Below, piece by piece: positions 7,170-14,216 of a DNA stretch of 14,216 bases. The stretch spans positions 1 to 14,216 of the forward strand of contig JAFADM010000447.1 of the NCBI GenBank assembly GCA_023424865.1. Reading direction: 5' to 3'. Within the stretch, counting starts at the first letter, position 1. The number at the start of each line of letters is the position of its first letter. The notes under the pieces are model-generated. The model was given only the letters and a program-made list of their open reading frames with translations. It did no database searches and was not told the origin of the DNA. This DNA comes from Bacillota bacterium. GTDB taxonomy: Bacteria > Bacillota_A > Clostridia > DSM-8532. Position numbers and translations under genes: made by a program.

Positions 7170-7189
7170 CAAATTATTATTGATTATAG
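7163..7189. promoter_or_regulatory. Palindromic operator candidate over the -10 box
   Basis: A perfect 10-bp inverted repeat, CTATAATCAA (7163-7172) and TTGATTATAG (7180-7189), with a 7-base AT spacer. The left arm contains the -10 and the palindrome covers the predicted start point, the classic place for a repressor. The AT-rich ATAAT/ATTAT half-sites loosely recall Fur/PerR boxes but do not match the usual spacing. The regulator is unknown. Confidence 0.5.
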
Positions 7190-7290
7190 GACGAATTAGC
7201 AGCTCATGTAATTATTATGTGTAATAAATACATTAATTCATTTAGTTGACAGCATTAGTGGCAGGCTTAAATTTTATGGGGTGGAAGTAA

Positions 7291-8757
7291 ATGAATGCTA
7301 CCAAAAGCATAAAGACACCAAGGAATAGTACCGACAAAAGAAAAAAGCTATTTGCAATTGCAGTTTCCTGTTTTGTTTTTATTTTCATAATGCTCTTACA
7401 CCTGAACGTTTTTTCAAGAGCAGGGGACATTCAAAAGGCCACTGAAAATATCATAACAGCACACCGGATACCTGATTGCGCAGTCGTTACATATAAGAAT
7501 TCAGAAGTTAATTTTGATAATTACGGTAAAAGCCTTGGTGCACAAGTCAGTGATTCTTCATTGTTCGTTCTTGGCTCAACGACAAAAGCGTTTACTGGCT
7601 TGGCAATTCAAATGATAACTGATGAGGGATATATTAATCTGGATAATGTTATATCCGACTATATTCCTGAGTTGCAATTTCTTTATAACGGGGAAAAAAC
7701 AGATATAACAATTCGTCAGTTGTTATCCCATTCAAGCGGAATACCATACGAAACACTCTATCGTCTACCTTCGGGTGATTATGCTGGGGTTATTGAGAAG
7801 AGCGTACAGGAAATCAATGGTATAGCGCTTGATTTTGTCCCCGGCTCAAAATATAAATATGTCAATATGAATTACACAATACTTGCATATTTACTTGAGA
7901 TAACTACGGGAAAGAGCTATGAATCCTATGTTAAGGAAAACATTTTATTGCCGCTTGGAATGAATAATACGTATTTGTATTTGGATGAGGCCATTCAAAA
8001 AGATACATTTGTAAAGGGCTCCAGAACATTTTTCGGTTACATTGCGGAATACAATGCTGAGCTTGAAGGCGCTAATAAGCCTGCGGGCGGTATGATTACC
8101 TGCACTGAGGATTTAAGTATATGGATAAAAGCCCAGATGGGAGAATCAAGCATACCTGATAATTTAAAAAACGCCATTGCACACACCCATGATATCAGCC
8201 AATGCGCCTATACGCCCAAAACAGGTCAAGATTATTATCTTTTTGGCTGGCATATATCCGCAGACGGGGAAACAATAATGCATACGGGAGGCATACAAAA
8301 CTACGGTTCTACTGTGATGATAAATTTAAAAAACAAAACCGCTGTTGCAGTTCTTTGCAATAGCATGCTTTCTCCGGCTGTTTACATTGCGGAAAATTAT
8401 ATGGCAGTCTTGCGGGGTGCCGAACACTATAATATAGGCTTTGCTTCGGTAGCAACGCTTGATATTATTTGCTCATTTATTTGTCTGCTGCTGCTTTATT
8501 TGATAATAAAAACAATAATAAAAATAGTTAAGGGACAAAATAAATCAACAAAAACATCAAATTTGATAATAAAAACGATATTGCTTTGCTGCATTTTAAT
8601 TACACTGGCATGTTTTCCTTTTTTGATTGGGTACACCTACGCGATGCTTTGGAAGTGGTCTGCAATGACAATGCTATTTTCTATTGTAGAGGGAATTCTT
8701 CTTTGCGCTTTAAAAATATACGTCAACATCTCGCTGTTGTGGAAGCAAGCCTTTTAA
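7291..8757 (+). CDS. Membrane-anchored beta-lactamase/PBP-like serine hydrolase
   Basis: Serine hydrolase of the class C beta-lactamase/D-alanyl-D-alanine carboxypeptidase superfamily, probably facing outward and acting on peptidoglycan or other surface peptides; substrate unknown. All three active-site motifs are present: SxxK as STTK (S96, K99), YxN as YVN (190-192), and HTGG (331-334) in place of KTG, as in many non-beta-lactamase family members. The 488-residue protein has an N-terminal anchor (about 20-41) and three C-terminal membrane segments (about 384-413, 424-448, 454-478). The catalytic domain (about 45-375) thus sits between membrane parts. The start has GGGGTGGAAG just upstream. 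The gene is visibly more AT-rich than its neighbours. It stands alone with its own promoter. I would not call it an antibiotic-resistance enzyme from sequence alone. Confidence 0.88.
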   Translation: MNATKSIKTPRNSTDKRKKLFAIAVSCFVFIFIMLLHLNVFSRAGDIQKATENIITAHRIPDCAVVTYKNSEVNFDNYGKSLGAQVSDSSLFVLGSTTKAFTGLAIQMITDEGYINLDNVISDYIPELQFLYNGEKTDITIRQLLSHSSGIPYETLYRLPSGDYAGVIEKSVQEINGIALDFVPGSKYKYVNMNYTILAYLLEITTGKSYESYVKENILLPLGMNNTYLYLDEAIQKDTFVKGSRTFFGYIAEYNAELEGANKPAGGMITCTEDLSIWIKAQMGESSIPDNLKNAIAHTHDISQCAYTPKTGQDYYLFGWHISADGETIMHTGGIQNYGSTVMINLKNKTAVAVLCNSMLSPAVYIAENYMAVLRGAEHYNIGFASVATLDIICSFICLLLLYLIIKTIIKIVKGQNKSTKTSNLIIKTILLCCILITLACFPFLIGYTYAMLWKWSAMTMLFSIVEGILLCALKIYVNISLLWKQAF

Positions 8758-8972
8758 AAAAGCTTCAAGTTTGGTAGATAGCTTATGTTCTAGCCATGCT
8801 TCGTTATTATCTTTGGGTGGGCGGGGGTGTGAACCTTAACTTTTTTGAAATTATTTGAGGGTTCATAAAACCGCCTTATTGTGGTTTAATAGTGTTGTGG
8901 CTGTTGAGCCCTCTTTCTGAAAGGAGAAGGGGCAAGCACCCTGTGAAATTTGACTTAAGAAGGTTGGTTGAT

Positions 8973-9419
8973 ATGGGAGAAAACGAGCACATGGCTCTTT
9001 TTGATAAACTGGGCATAAAGAATACAAGGCAGAGGAATCTTGTCTACTTAATCCTTGAAAAAAGCGGACAGCCCATGACAGCGGAGCAGCTGTTTTTTGA
9101 GGTGCGAAAAACGGATGAAGGCGTAAGCCTTTCGACAATCTACCGTATACTGGATGTTTTTTTGGATAAGGGCCTTGTTCTTAAAAGTGAAATTTCTGGG
9201 GAGGGAAAGGCCGTATTCGAGCTTGACCACATGGAGCACAAGCATCATCTGATATGTCTTTCCTGCAGAAAAATTACACCGGTTACCAATTGTCCGCTGG
9301 AGCAATTTGAAGAATCTCTGGAAAAGAAGACGCGATACACAATAACAAGTCATAAATTAGAAATTTATGGCTACTGTCCTGTTTGTATGAATAAAAAGAA
9401 TTCCCAGGAAACCCATTAA
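8973..9419 (+). CDS. Fur-family metalloregulator (Fur/Zur/PerR type)
   Basis: Metal-dependent DNA-binding repressor, 148 residues from the chosen start. The winged-helix domain (about 8-82) includes TRQRNLVYLILE (18-29) and the recognition region LSTIYRILDVF (53-63). The dimerisation and metal domain has the HxHHLIC motif (H89, H91, H92, C95). The structural zinc Cys4 set is complete: C95, C98, C135 and C138 (CLSC and CPVC). H127 is a further likely ligand. These features fit the family, but whether it senses iron, zinc, manganese or peroxide cannot be read from sequence. ATG 8973 has AGAAGG 9 bases upstream. Alternatives are ATG 8991 and GTG 8943, the latter with GGAGAAGGGG before it, so the exact start is uncertain. 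It is followed on the same strand by a tiny Cys-rich ORF. Confidence 0.9.
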   Translation: MGENEHMALFDKLGIKNTRQRNLVYLILEKSGQPMTAEQLFFEVRKTDEGVSLSTIYRILDVFLDKGLVLKSEISGEGKAVFELDHMEHKHHLICLSCRKITPVTNCPLEQFEESLEKKTRYTITSHKLEIYGYCPVCMNKKNSQETH

Positions 9420-9428
9420 CGGTTTGTC

Positions 9429-9457
9429 CCCCTGGCAGGGCTGTGTCGAACCAGGGG
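9429..9457. terminator. Hairpin after the Fur-family gene, weak terminator candidate
   Basis: A 7-bp GC-rich stem, CCCCTGG (9429-9435) with CCAGGGG (9451-9457), and a 15-nt loop, starting 10 bases past the stop codon. No T run follows, so it could be an mRNA-stabilising hairpin instead of a terminator. Confidence 0.4.
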
Positions 9458-9514
9458 TCTATCATGCACAATGTGCCGAAGAGATGAATAAGATATAGCA
9501 GGTAGATTGACAAG

Positions 9515-9532
9515 CCCCCCTTAAAAAGGAGG
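9515..9532 (+). promoter_or_regulatory. Hairpin that could mask the mini-ORF ribosome binding site
   Basis: The C-rich run CCCCCCTT just upstream can pair with AAGGAGG (9526-9532) over a short A loop, six of seven positions matching. This would hide the Shine-Dalgarno sequence of the 9540 ORF. It suggests translational control but may be coincidence. Confidence 0.35.
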
Positions 9533-9539
9533 AACTGCT

Positions 9540-9629
9540 ATGTGCTTTTTATTCAATAGGAGACGCTGTTGTAACCGCCAACGCAGAAGTTGCTTCTGCC
9601 CCGGCCTCTGCCGCAGACGGTGCTGCTGA
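9540..9629 (+). CDS. 29-residue Cys/Arg-rich small protein (putative)
   Basis: I do not recognise this peptide. ATG 9540 has an almost ideal ribosome binding site, AAGGAGGA, 7 bases upstream, better than that of most genes in the window. The product has 8 cysteines (2, 10, 11, 18, 20, 24, 28, 29) and 9 arginines in 29 residues. It begins MCFLFNRRRCC and ends CRRRCC. The cysteine pattern could bind metal or form disulfides, and the charge could bind nucleic acid; both are guesses. It follows the Fur-family gene by 120 bases on the same strand and could be co-transcribed or metal-regulated. A caution: the +1 frame is open over the same bases (9511-9684) and reads as an Ala-rich, protein-like sequence, though without an ATG. 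Confidence 0.5.
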   Translation: MCFLFNRRRCCNRQRRSCFCPGLCRRRCC

Positions 9630-9755
9630 AATTCAGTTTCCGGCCTATACTTGGCCGTTATTCAAACGGCGGGCAACGCCGTGATAAACGTGTAGCCGTA
9701 TAAAAGTGTCTTAAATAGAAGAGAAGAAAGACCAGGCTGAACTTCCCGGGGGGCG

Positions 9756-12089
9756 TTATTCGTAATGCCCTCCAAGTTTTCTGTAAGACCCCGGTGTAAT
9801 GCCCTCCAGCTTCTTGAACATTTTAATAAGGGCGCTGCCGCCAAGAAAGCCTGTTTCAAGAGCAATCTCCTCAATGGTTTTTTCAGTGGTTCTTAAAAGC
9901 TCCTTGGCCTTTTCAATACGTACCTTGTAGAGATAATCCAAAGGACTTGTGCCGTATTGGATTTTAAAGAGCTTGGACAGGTAAGGGGCTGAGATGCTCA
10001 TCTTTTTTCCGATTTCGTTATTGTTAAGATTGGGGTTGCTGTAGTTTGTCCGGATATACTGCTCCGCCCGTATACAAATGATATGCCGCTCTCTGCTGCT
10101 TTCCTGAAAAACGGAAAGGGCATTGAGGGCTGTGATAAATATCTCTTTAAACTCCTCAAAGGTTTCGATCCGTAGAAGCTTCTTCACAAAATGATGCTCA
10201 TTTTCCAATTCTGTGGCGTTAATATCGTAAATAATCTTGTTTACGGCGTTAACCATATCGTATTTGAAGCACCGAATGGCTTCAAGAGAGGGCTCGCCCT
10301 CCAAAAAAGCATTGTCCAGAATTTTAGCCACCAGTTCCTTTTCCTTACCGCTTTCACCCTCTTTCACATGCTGCAGAAGAAGCTGTACGGCTTTGGAATC
10401 AGCCTGACTGTTATAGGAAAAGCTTTTATCTTCTATATCCGAATAGGCAATGAGGCTTCCCCTGCCTTTTGAAAAACGGTATTCCAGGGCCTTGCCAGCC
10501 TGGGTATAGGCTTCATTAATACCAGGAAGCCCTGTTTTTATGCGACTGTAGGAGAGGGTGCAGTAAATGCCCATTTTGTCCTTAATAAAAGTTTGAAAGG
10601 ACTCGCAGATGGTGTGCAGCTCCTCCAGGGCGTCTTTCTCGTCCACCTGTTCCGAAAAATTCACAACAGTTCCGTAAAGCATGGGGACCAGGCCGAGAAC
10701 AAAACCCTGATGGTGCATAGCGCAGAGCTCCTGCATAACATTTGCTACGACAAAGGAAAGGGTTCGCATACCGTCCTCCGTTGCCAGTGAGCCTGTTACG
10801 GCTTCATCCACCTGCTCCACCTGAACGAGAATAACTGCAAAAGCGTCTGAAAGCAAAGCAAGCGAGTCCCCGTTGGTTTGACTGCTGCGCAGGGAGCTGT
10901 TGGACAGTGTCCCCTGCAGAGCCCGAAGCCAAAAATCCTCCCGCAGGTTATTATCCTTGCTTTTGATGCGGCTGCTCAGAAGATCGTTCTCCTCCAGGGA
11001 TTTTTTAAGTATATCTCCTATAAATTCCAACTCGTTTTTCTGTTTTCTGTCGTAGGCAACCTGGGTTTGTCTGCTGATAGCGTTAATAAGGGTTGTAATG
11101 GGAGATAAGCTTCTGCGCGCCAGCGTCCAGGCCACCACCGCGCTTATGATCATAGTAAGCAGCATGCTTACAAAACCTATCATGCGCAACGAATTAAGCT
11201 TCTCCCAGAACAAATCCGTGGGAACGGCAGAAACATAGGTGCAATTGAGAACCTTGGACGGAAAAAGCTGAATGACATATTCCCTTCCATTAAAGGTATC
11301 GTAATAAAGTGAATCCCGGCCGTTATAGGAAGCAATATCAATATCTGTGCTTGAAGGATCGGTGGAAACCAGAAGCTTTCCATTGTGATCAAAAATCATA
11401 ATGGCTCCCTGCCTGTGAAATTTGGCACTTTCAAGAGTTTGCCTGAGTCTTTCGGCTCTCAGGGCCACAACCGCAGTGGCGTCGCTGCTTCCAAAAAAAC
11501 TGCTTGGATTCTTGGAAAGAACCAGGCCCAATACAGGGATGTTGCTCTCCGTACCAAGGACCACCAGCCTTGACCGGTTTTCCGGGCCTTCCGTCAAAAT
11601 TTCGCTGAAGTTCTCATAAGCCCTGCCCGCCTCCTGCTCCTCAGTTGGATTAATGTCCTTATAATAAGCGTCATAATAAAGCTTGGCATCAATACCGGAG
11701 CGGGTGGCCGATATGATTTTGTTAGAGTTGTAAAAATAGACAAAAATGTCGGAGAAGTCGCTTTGGGGCAAACCATTTAAATAGGTTTTTATTTCATAGG
11801 TAATAAAGGGATTGATTGTTTTATTCTGAGATGTATCATAGGCATACTGACGGACAAAGCTATTATTCAGTATCTGTATAACGTTGCCGTTCATTTCAAA
11901 AAGCTTGGTGTCGACAACGTTAAAAAATTGATAAAGGCTGTTGGCACTGGAATCGGTAATTTCATCATGGATGGTAGTCTGTGCTGAGAAATAGGTAATG
12001 AAGATAGTTATGAAGGGTATCACCAAAAGCACGAAATAGGAGGTCAGAAATTGCCTGAAGAAGCTCTTGTTTCGTTTTAGTGTTCTCAT
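9756..12089 (-). CDS. Transmembrane AraC-family sensor-regulator (YesN-like)
   Basis: Single-polypeptide sensor and transcription factor, 777 residues from the chosen start. TM1 (about 15-34) and TM2 (about 302-322) enclose an extracytoplasmic domain of about 265 residues, the layout of Cache-type sensors in this family. A juxtamembrane segment (323-340) leads to a cytoplasmic linker domain. The AraC/XylS DNA-binding domain is at 668-777, with both helix-turn-helix units visible: NNNEIGKKMSISAPYLSKLF (23-42 of that domain) and the classic second motif IEEIALETGF followed by a PGSYRK end. ATG 12089 was chosen because AGGAGG lies 6 bases upstream; an ORF extension of 40 codons upstream has no such support. 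It is divergent from a sugar-binding lipoprotein gene, which it probably controls in response to an extracellular ligand. Such pairs are frequent in Lachnospiraceae and Paenibacillaceae. Confidence 0.9.
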   Translation of the reverse strand: MRTLKRNKSFFRQFLTSYFVLLVIPFITIFITYFSAQTTIHDEITDSSANSLYQFFNVVDTKLFEMNGNVIQILNNSFVRQYAYDTSQNKTINPFITYEIKTYLNGLPQSDFSDIFVYFYNSNKIISATRSGIDAKLYYDAYYKDINPTEEQEAGRAYENFSEILTEGPENRSRLVVLGTESNIPVLGLVLSKNPSSFFGSSDATAVVALRAERLRQTLESAKFHRQGAIMIFDHNGKLLVSTDPSSTDIDIASYNGRDSLYYDTFNGREYVIQLFPSKVLNCTYVSAVPTDLFWEKLNSLRMIGFVSMLLTMIISAVVAWTLARRSLSPITTLINAISRQTQVAYDRKQKNELEFIGDILKKSLEENDLLSSRIKSKDNNLREDFWLRALQGTLSNSSLRSSQTNGDSLALLSDAFAVILVQVEQVDEAVTGSLATEDGMRTLSFVVANVMQELCAMHHQGFVLGLVPMLYGTVVNFSEQVDEKDALEELHTICESFQTFIKDKMGIYCTLSYSRIKTGLPGINEAYTQAGKALEYRFSKGRGSLIAYSDIEDKSFSYNSQADSKAVQLLLQHVKEGESGKEKELVAKILDNAFLEGEPSLEAIRCFKYDMVNAVNKIIYDINATELENEHHFVKKLLRIETFEEFKEIFITALNALSVFQESSRERHIICIRAEQYIRTNYSNPNLNNNEIGKKMSISAPYLSKLFKIQYGTSPLDYLYKVRIEKAKELLRTTEKTIEEIALETGFLGGSALIKMFKKLEGITPGSYRKLGGHYE

Positions 12090-12451
12090 TGCCGTCCTCC
12101 TGTTCGAAGCATTATGTTTTCTAATAAGTAGTCTGAGCAGAAAACTTATACTATATAGTGAAAAGTAATGAAGGGTATTGTGTATTAAAAAGAATAGCAA
12201 AATGCACAAAAGAAATCAATTAAAAGCAAGCTGAAAACAACATGTTTAACATTTTGGGCAATGTTTTTTAGTTTCAAGCAATAGAATTTGCCGGTTTGGG
12301 AAATTCATTTACAAATCCGATTATATACTTTGCCCAGTTTGCCGCTTTACAATGTGTACATGAAAGGGAAACTGTCTCAATAAGCCCAGGGGGACTTAAA
12401 GCGACAGATAATGAACCGTTCATAGTCCACTATTATAAAGGAGGAGTAACA
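12090..12451. promoter_or_regulatory. Divergent regulatory region between regulator and transport operon
   Basis: A 362-base AT-rich spacer that must hold both promoters. I cannot pick a convincing -35/-10 pair in either direction; TATACT at 12324-12329 is a possible plus-strand -10 without a good -35. Small dyads are ACTATATAGT (12150-12159) and AACATT/AATGTT (12248-12265). Weak promoters here would fit dependence on an AraC-type activator. AAAGGAGGAG before 12452 is the lipoprotein gene's ribosome binding site. Confidence 0.5.
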
Positions 12452-14083
12452 ATGAAGAAAAAATCCATACTGACATCGGTGCTTGCCGGTGCAATGGCGA
12501 TTTCACTTTTAACAGGATGCGGTGCAGGAAGCCAGACCACTCCCACACCTACCGCCACGCCCGGGGGAAGTACGGCAACACCCACACCCGGGGGAGAAGC
12601 GGTATCCTATCCCCTTAATACAGATAAAAAGCTAACCGTGTGGTCATCCATCATGGGACCTCATAAATCCTATACAGACTATACTCAATCCCCGTACCAT
12701 ACGGGACTGGCAGAAGTAACAGGCGTAAATGTGGAGTGGCAGTTCCCCACCGCAGGATCCGATGCCAATCAGGCATTTAACCTTATGCTGGCCAGCGATA
12801 CCCTCCCGGATATTATTATTCACAGCTTTATGAACGATGCAGACCGCTATATTGATGAAAAGGTCATTCGGGATCTCACCGATGCCCTTCCCTCCAAAGC
12901 ACCCAGTTACTGGGCCTTACTTCAGAGCGACGAGCATTTTGACACCTCGGTTAAAACCGACAGCGGCAAATATTACGGCTTCGGCACCTTCCGGAGCGAG
13001 CCCTGGAATGCAGCCTATACAGGACCTGTAGTACGCCAGGACTGGCTCACCGAGCAAGGGCTGTCTGTTCCTGAAACCATTGCCGACTGGGACAATGTAT
13101 TAAGAGTATTTAATGAAAAATACGACGCCAAGCTGGCCTTTGCCTTAAGCCGTATGAATCCGGGCATTGCAGGAGCGTTTGGCGCTTATGGTTCCTTTGC
13201 AATTTATAACAGCATTCTCTATGTGGACGATAATGGAACGATTCAGTGCGCCATGACCCAGCCCGAATGGAAGAACTACATGGCACAGCTCAATACCTGG
13301 TTTAAGGACGGACTTGTTGATCCTGACGTTCTGACCCTTGACGATGCCGGTATGCGTACAAAAGCCCTCAATAACAAGGTTGGTCTTTCCTTTACCAGTA
13401 TGGGCCAGATGACCAACTGGCTGGCTGACGCAAGCCAGAACCAGACCGGCGCCCAGTGGGTAGGCGCAAACTATCCCGTTGTTAATAAGGGCGATGTGGT
13501 AAACACAATTCAGTTGGAAGATATTGTAAGAAACTATAGCGCTTCTATTACAACAAGCTGCGCCGACGACAAGGTGGATGTGGCCCTGAGCTGGCTGGAT
13601 TACCTGTTTACCGAGGAAGGCATACTCTACAGCAACTACGGAACCGAAGGCGATACCTATACCCTGGTCGACGGAGTTCCTACCTTCACGGATAAAATCA
13701 TGAAGGCCCCCGAAGGTATAAGCGAAGCCATTGACAAGTATACAGCCGCTCAATGGACCAATATCGGCGTTCAGCAGGCCAATATGGTTCGTCAGAAAAA
13801 CAATCCTACTGCCGTAGCCGCAGTGGATCTCTGGATTCAAAATCAGGAAGCCAGCAAGCACATTGTTCCCACAGGTGTAACACGTACAACGGAAGAAAGC
13901 AATGAAATCTCCGCTATTTTAAACACTGTCGGAACCTACATTCAGGAAATGTCCCTCAAATTCATGGTCGGCGAGGAGCCCCTCAGCAACTTTGATGCTT
14001 ATGTGGAGAATCTCAAGAGCATCGGTCTGGACAGGCTGCTTGAAATTCAGCAGGCCGCATATGACCGTTACCTCGCAAGATAA
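12452..14083 (+). CDS. ABC-transporter substrate-binding lipoprotein (family 1, LipO/YtcQ-like)
   Basis: Lipid-anchored extracellular receptor that hands a ligand, probably an oligosaccharide, to an ABC importer. The 543-residue precursor has a lipoprotein signal (KKK near the start, hydrophobic stretch 6-21, lipobox LTGC with Cys23 as the lipidation site). A low-complexity Thr/Pro/Gly linker follows (about 29-48, TPTPTATPGG repeated). The mature binding domain begins near KLTVWSS and has the family's length and Trp/Tyr-rich composition. ATG 12452 is preceded by AAAGGAGGAG with good spacing; the frame opens upstream but without a start signal. It is the first gene of an operon, next to a divergent membrane AraC regulator and before a probable permease gene. 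Exact ligand unknown. Confidence 0.9.
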   Translation: MKKKSILTSVLAGAMAISLLTGCGAGSQTTPTPTATPGGSTATPTPGGEAVSYPLNTDKKLTVWSSIMGPHKSYTDYTQSPYHTGLAEVTGVNVEWQFPTAGSDANQAFNLMLASDTLPDIIIHSFMNDADRYIDEKVIRDLTDALPSKAPSYWALLQSDEHFDTSVKTDSGKYYGFGTFRSEPWNAAYTGPVVRQDWLTEQGLSVPETIADWDNVLRVFNEKYDAKLAFALSRMNPGIAGAFGAYGSFAIYNSILYVDDNGTIQCAMTQPEWKNYMAQLNTWFKDGLVDPDVLTLDDAGMRTKALNNKVGLSFTSMGQMTNWLADASQNQTGAQWVGANYPVVNKGDVVNTIQLEDIVRNYSASITTSCADDKVDVALSWLDYLFTEEGILYSNYGTEGDTYTLVDGVPTFTDKIMKAPEGISEAIDKYTAAQWTNIGVQQANMVRQKNNPTAVAAVDLWIQNQEASKHIVPTGVTRTTEESNEISAILNTVGTYIQEMSLKFMVGEEPLSNFDAYVENLKSIGLDRLLEIQQAAYDRYLAR

Positions 14084-14110
14084 TCCAAACTGAACTTAAC
14101 GAAAAGCCTG

Positions 14111-14135
14111 TCCGGCAGCGTCAAACGCTGCCGGA
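14111..14135 (+). terminator. Intercistronic hairpin between binding protein and next gene
   Basis: A perfect 10-bp stem, TCCGGCAGCG and CGCTGCCGGA, with a 5-nt loop, 27 bases past the lipoprotein stop. No T run follows. In many ABC operons such hairpins stabilise the binding-protein message or partly attenuate transcription so that this protein outnumbers the permeases. Confidence 0.65.
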
Positions 14136-14171
14136 TATAGCTTCTCACGCTTTGGAAAGGAATGATTCACC

Positions 14172-14216
14172 ATGAAACACAGCATACGACAGGCTTCTGC
14201 CGGAATAAGCAGGGTG
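14172..14216 (+). CDS. Start of next gene, probable ABC-transporter permease (partial)
   Basis: Only the first 15 codons are in the window, beginning MKHSIRQASAGISRV. The ATG is preceded by GGAAAGGAA about 10 bases upstream. Its position directly after a LipO-like binding protein suggests an LplB-type permease, whose N-termini are often short and basic, but the visible part proves nothing about function. Confidence 0.5.
   Translation, partial: MKHSIRQASAGISRV

Noticed and set aside
6978..7172. 64-codon minus-strand frame in the structured intergenic region
   Set aside because: No ribosome binding site or recognisable protein features; its upstream end overlaps a promoter palindrome.
7200..7235. 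TGTA...TACA dyad before the serine hydrolase as a BlaI operator
   Set aside because: The half-sites are in the opposite orientation to BlaI's TACA-NN-TGTA with different spacing, so a link to the blaI-like operon is not supported.
9429..9457. tRNA T-arm-like GGTTCGA on the minus strand
   Set aside because: The flanking stem does not pair as a T-arm and no acceptor, D-arm or anticodon arm can be drawn.
12090..12209. 40-codon N-terminal extension of the AraC-type regulator
   Set aside because: AGGAGG sits 6 bases before ATG 12089, and the extension has no ribosome binding site and would place an odd hydrophobic stretch before the true TM1.
12359..12373. Possible catabolite-response (cre) site upstream of the lipoprotein gene
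   Set aside because: The central CG and the terminal C of the cre consensus are not matched.
12296..12451. N-terminal extension of the substrate-binding protein
   Set aside because: The lipoprotein signal peptide starts exactly at ATG 12452 with a strong AAAGGAGGAG; the extension would bury it.

Overview
The window looks like chromosomal DNA from an anaerobic, low-to-mid GC Firmicute, probably Clostridia (a Lachnospiraceae/Ruminococcaceae-like background). The grounds are a rubrerythrin, strong AGGAGG-type ribosome binding sites, several GTG starts, TTGACA/TATAAT promoters, a YesN-type membrane AraC regulator beside a lipoprotein sugar-binding protein, and a BlaI/BlaR1-type pair. No rRNA, tRNA, IS element, phage gene or CRISPR array was seen.

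Layout. (1) 4-597 (+) rubrerythrin. (2) 945-3735 (+) a two-gene operon: a BlaI/MecI-family repressor and a BlaR1-like M56 membrane metalloprotease. Its promoter is a consensus -35/-10 flanked by a perfect 13-bp inverted repeat carrying TACA/TGTA-type operators. The protease's extracellular C-terminus is not a penicillin-binding domain; it carries two Asp-rich DxDGDGxSE loops. (3) 3912-6584 (-) a PMCA-like P-type cation ATPase. Its roughly 300-nt leader holds a strong promoter, an RNA resembling the yybP-ykoY Mn2+ riboswitch, and two near-duplicate terminators in tandem. (4) 6970-7290 a hairpin-rich stretch I cannot assign, then a promoter overlapped by a perfect palindrome. (5) 7291-8757 (+) a membrane-anchored class C beta-lactamase/PBP-like serine hydrolase. 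(6) 8973-9419 (+) a Fur-family metalloregulator, followed by a 29-residue Cys/Arg-rich mini-ORF with an excellent ribosome binding site (9540-9629). (7) 9756-12089 (-) a transmembrane AraC-family sensor-regulator, divergent from (8) 12452-14083 (+) an ABC-transporter substrate-binding lipoprotein and the start of the next gene (14172 on), probably a permease.

Themes. Rubrerythrin, the putative Mn2+/Ca2+ pump under a metal riboswitch, and the Fur-family regulator all suit metal and peroxide homeostasis in an anaerobe. The BlaI/BlaR1-like pair and the serine hydrolase suit sensing and processing of the cell surface. The right end is a carbohydrate-uptake locus with its own regulator. These links come from adjacency and family knowledge only. 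The points most worth a second look are the riboswitch plus tandem-terminator leader, the atypical BlaR1 sensor domain, the Cys/Arg-rich mini-ORF and the unassigned structured intergenic region.
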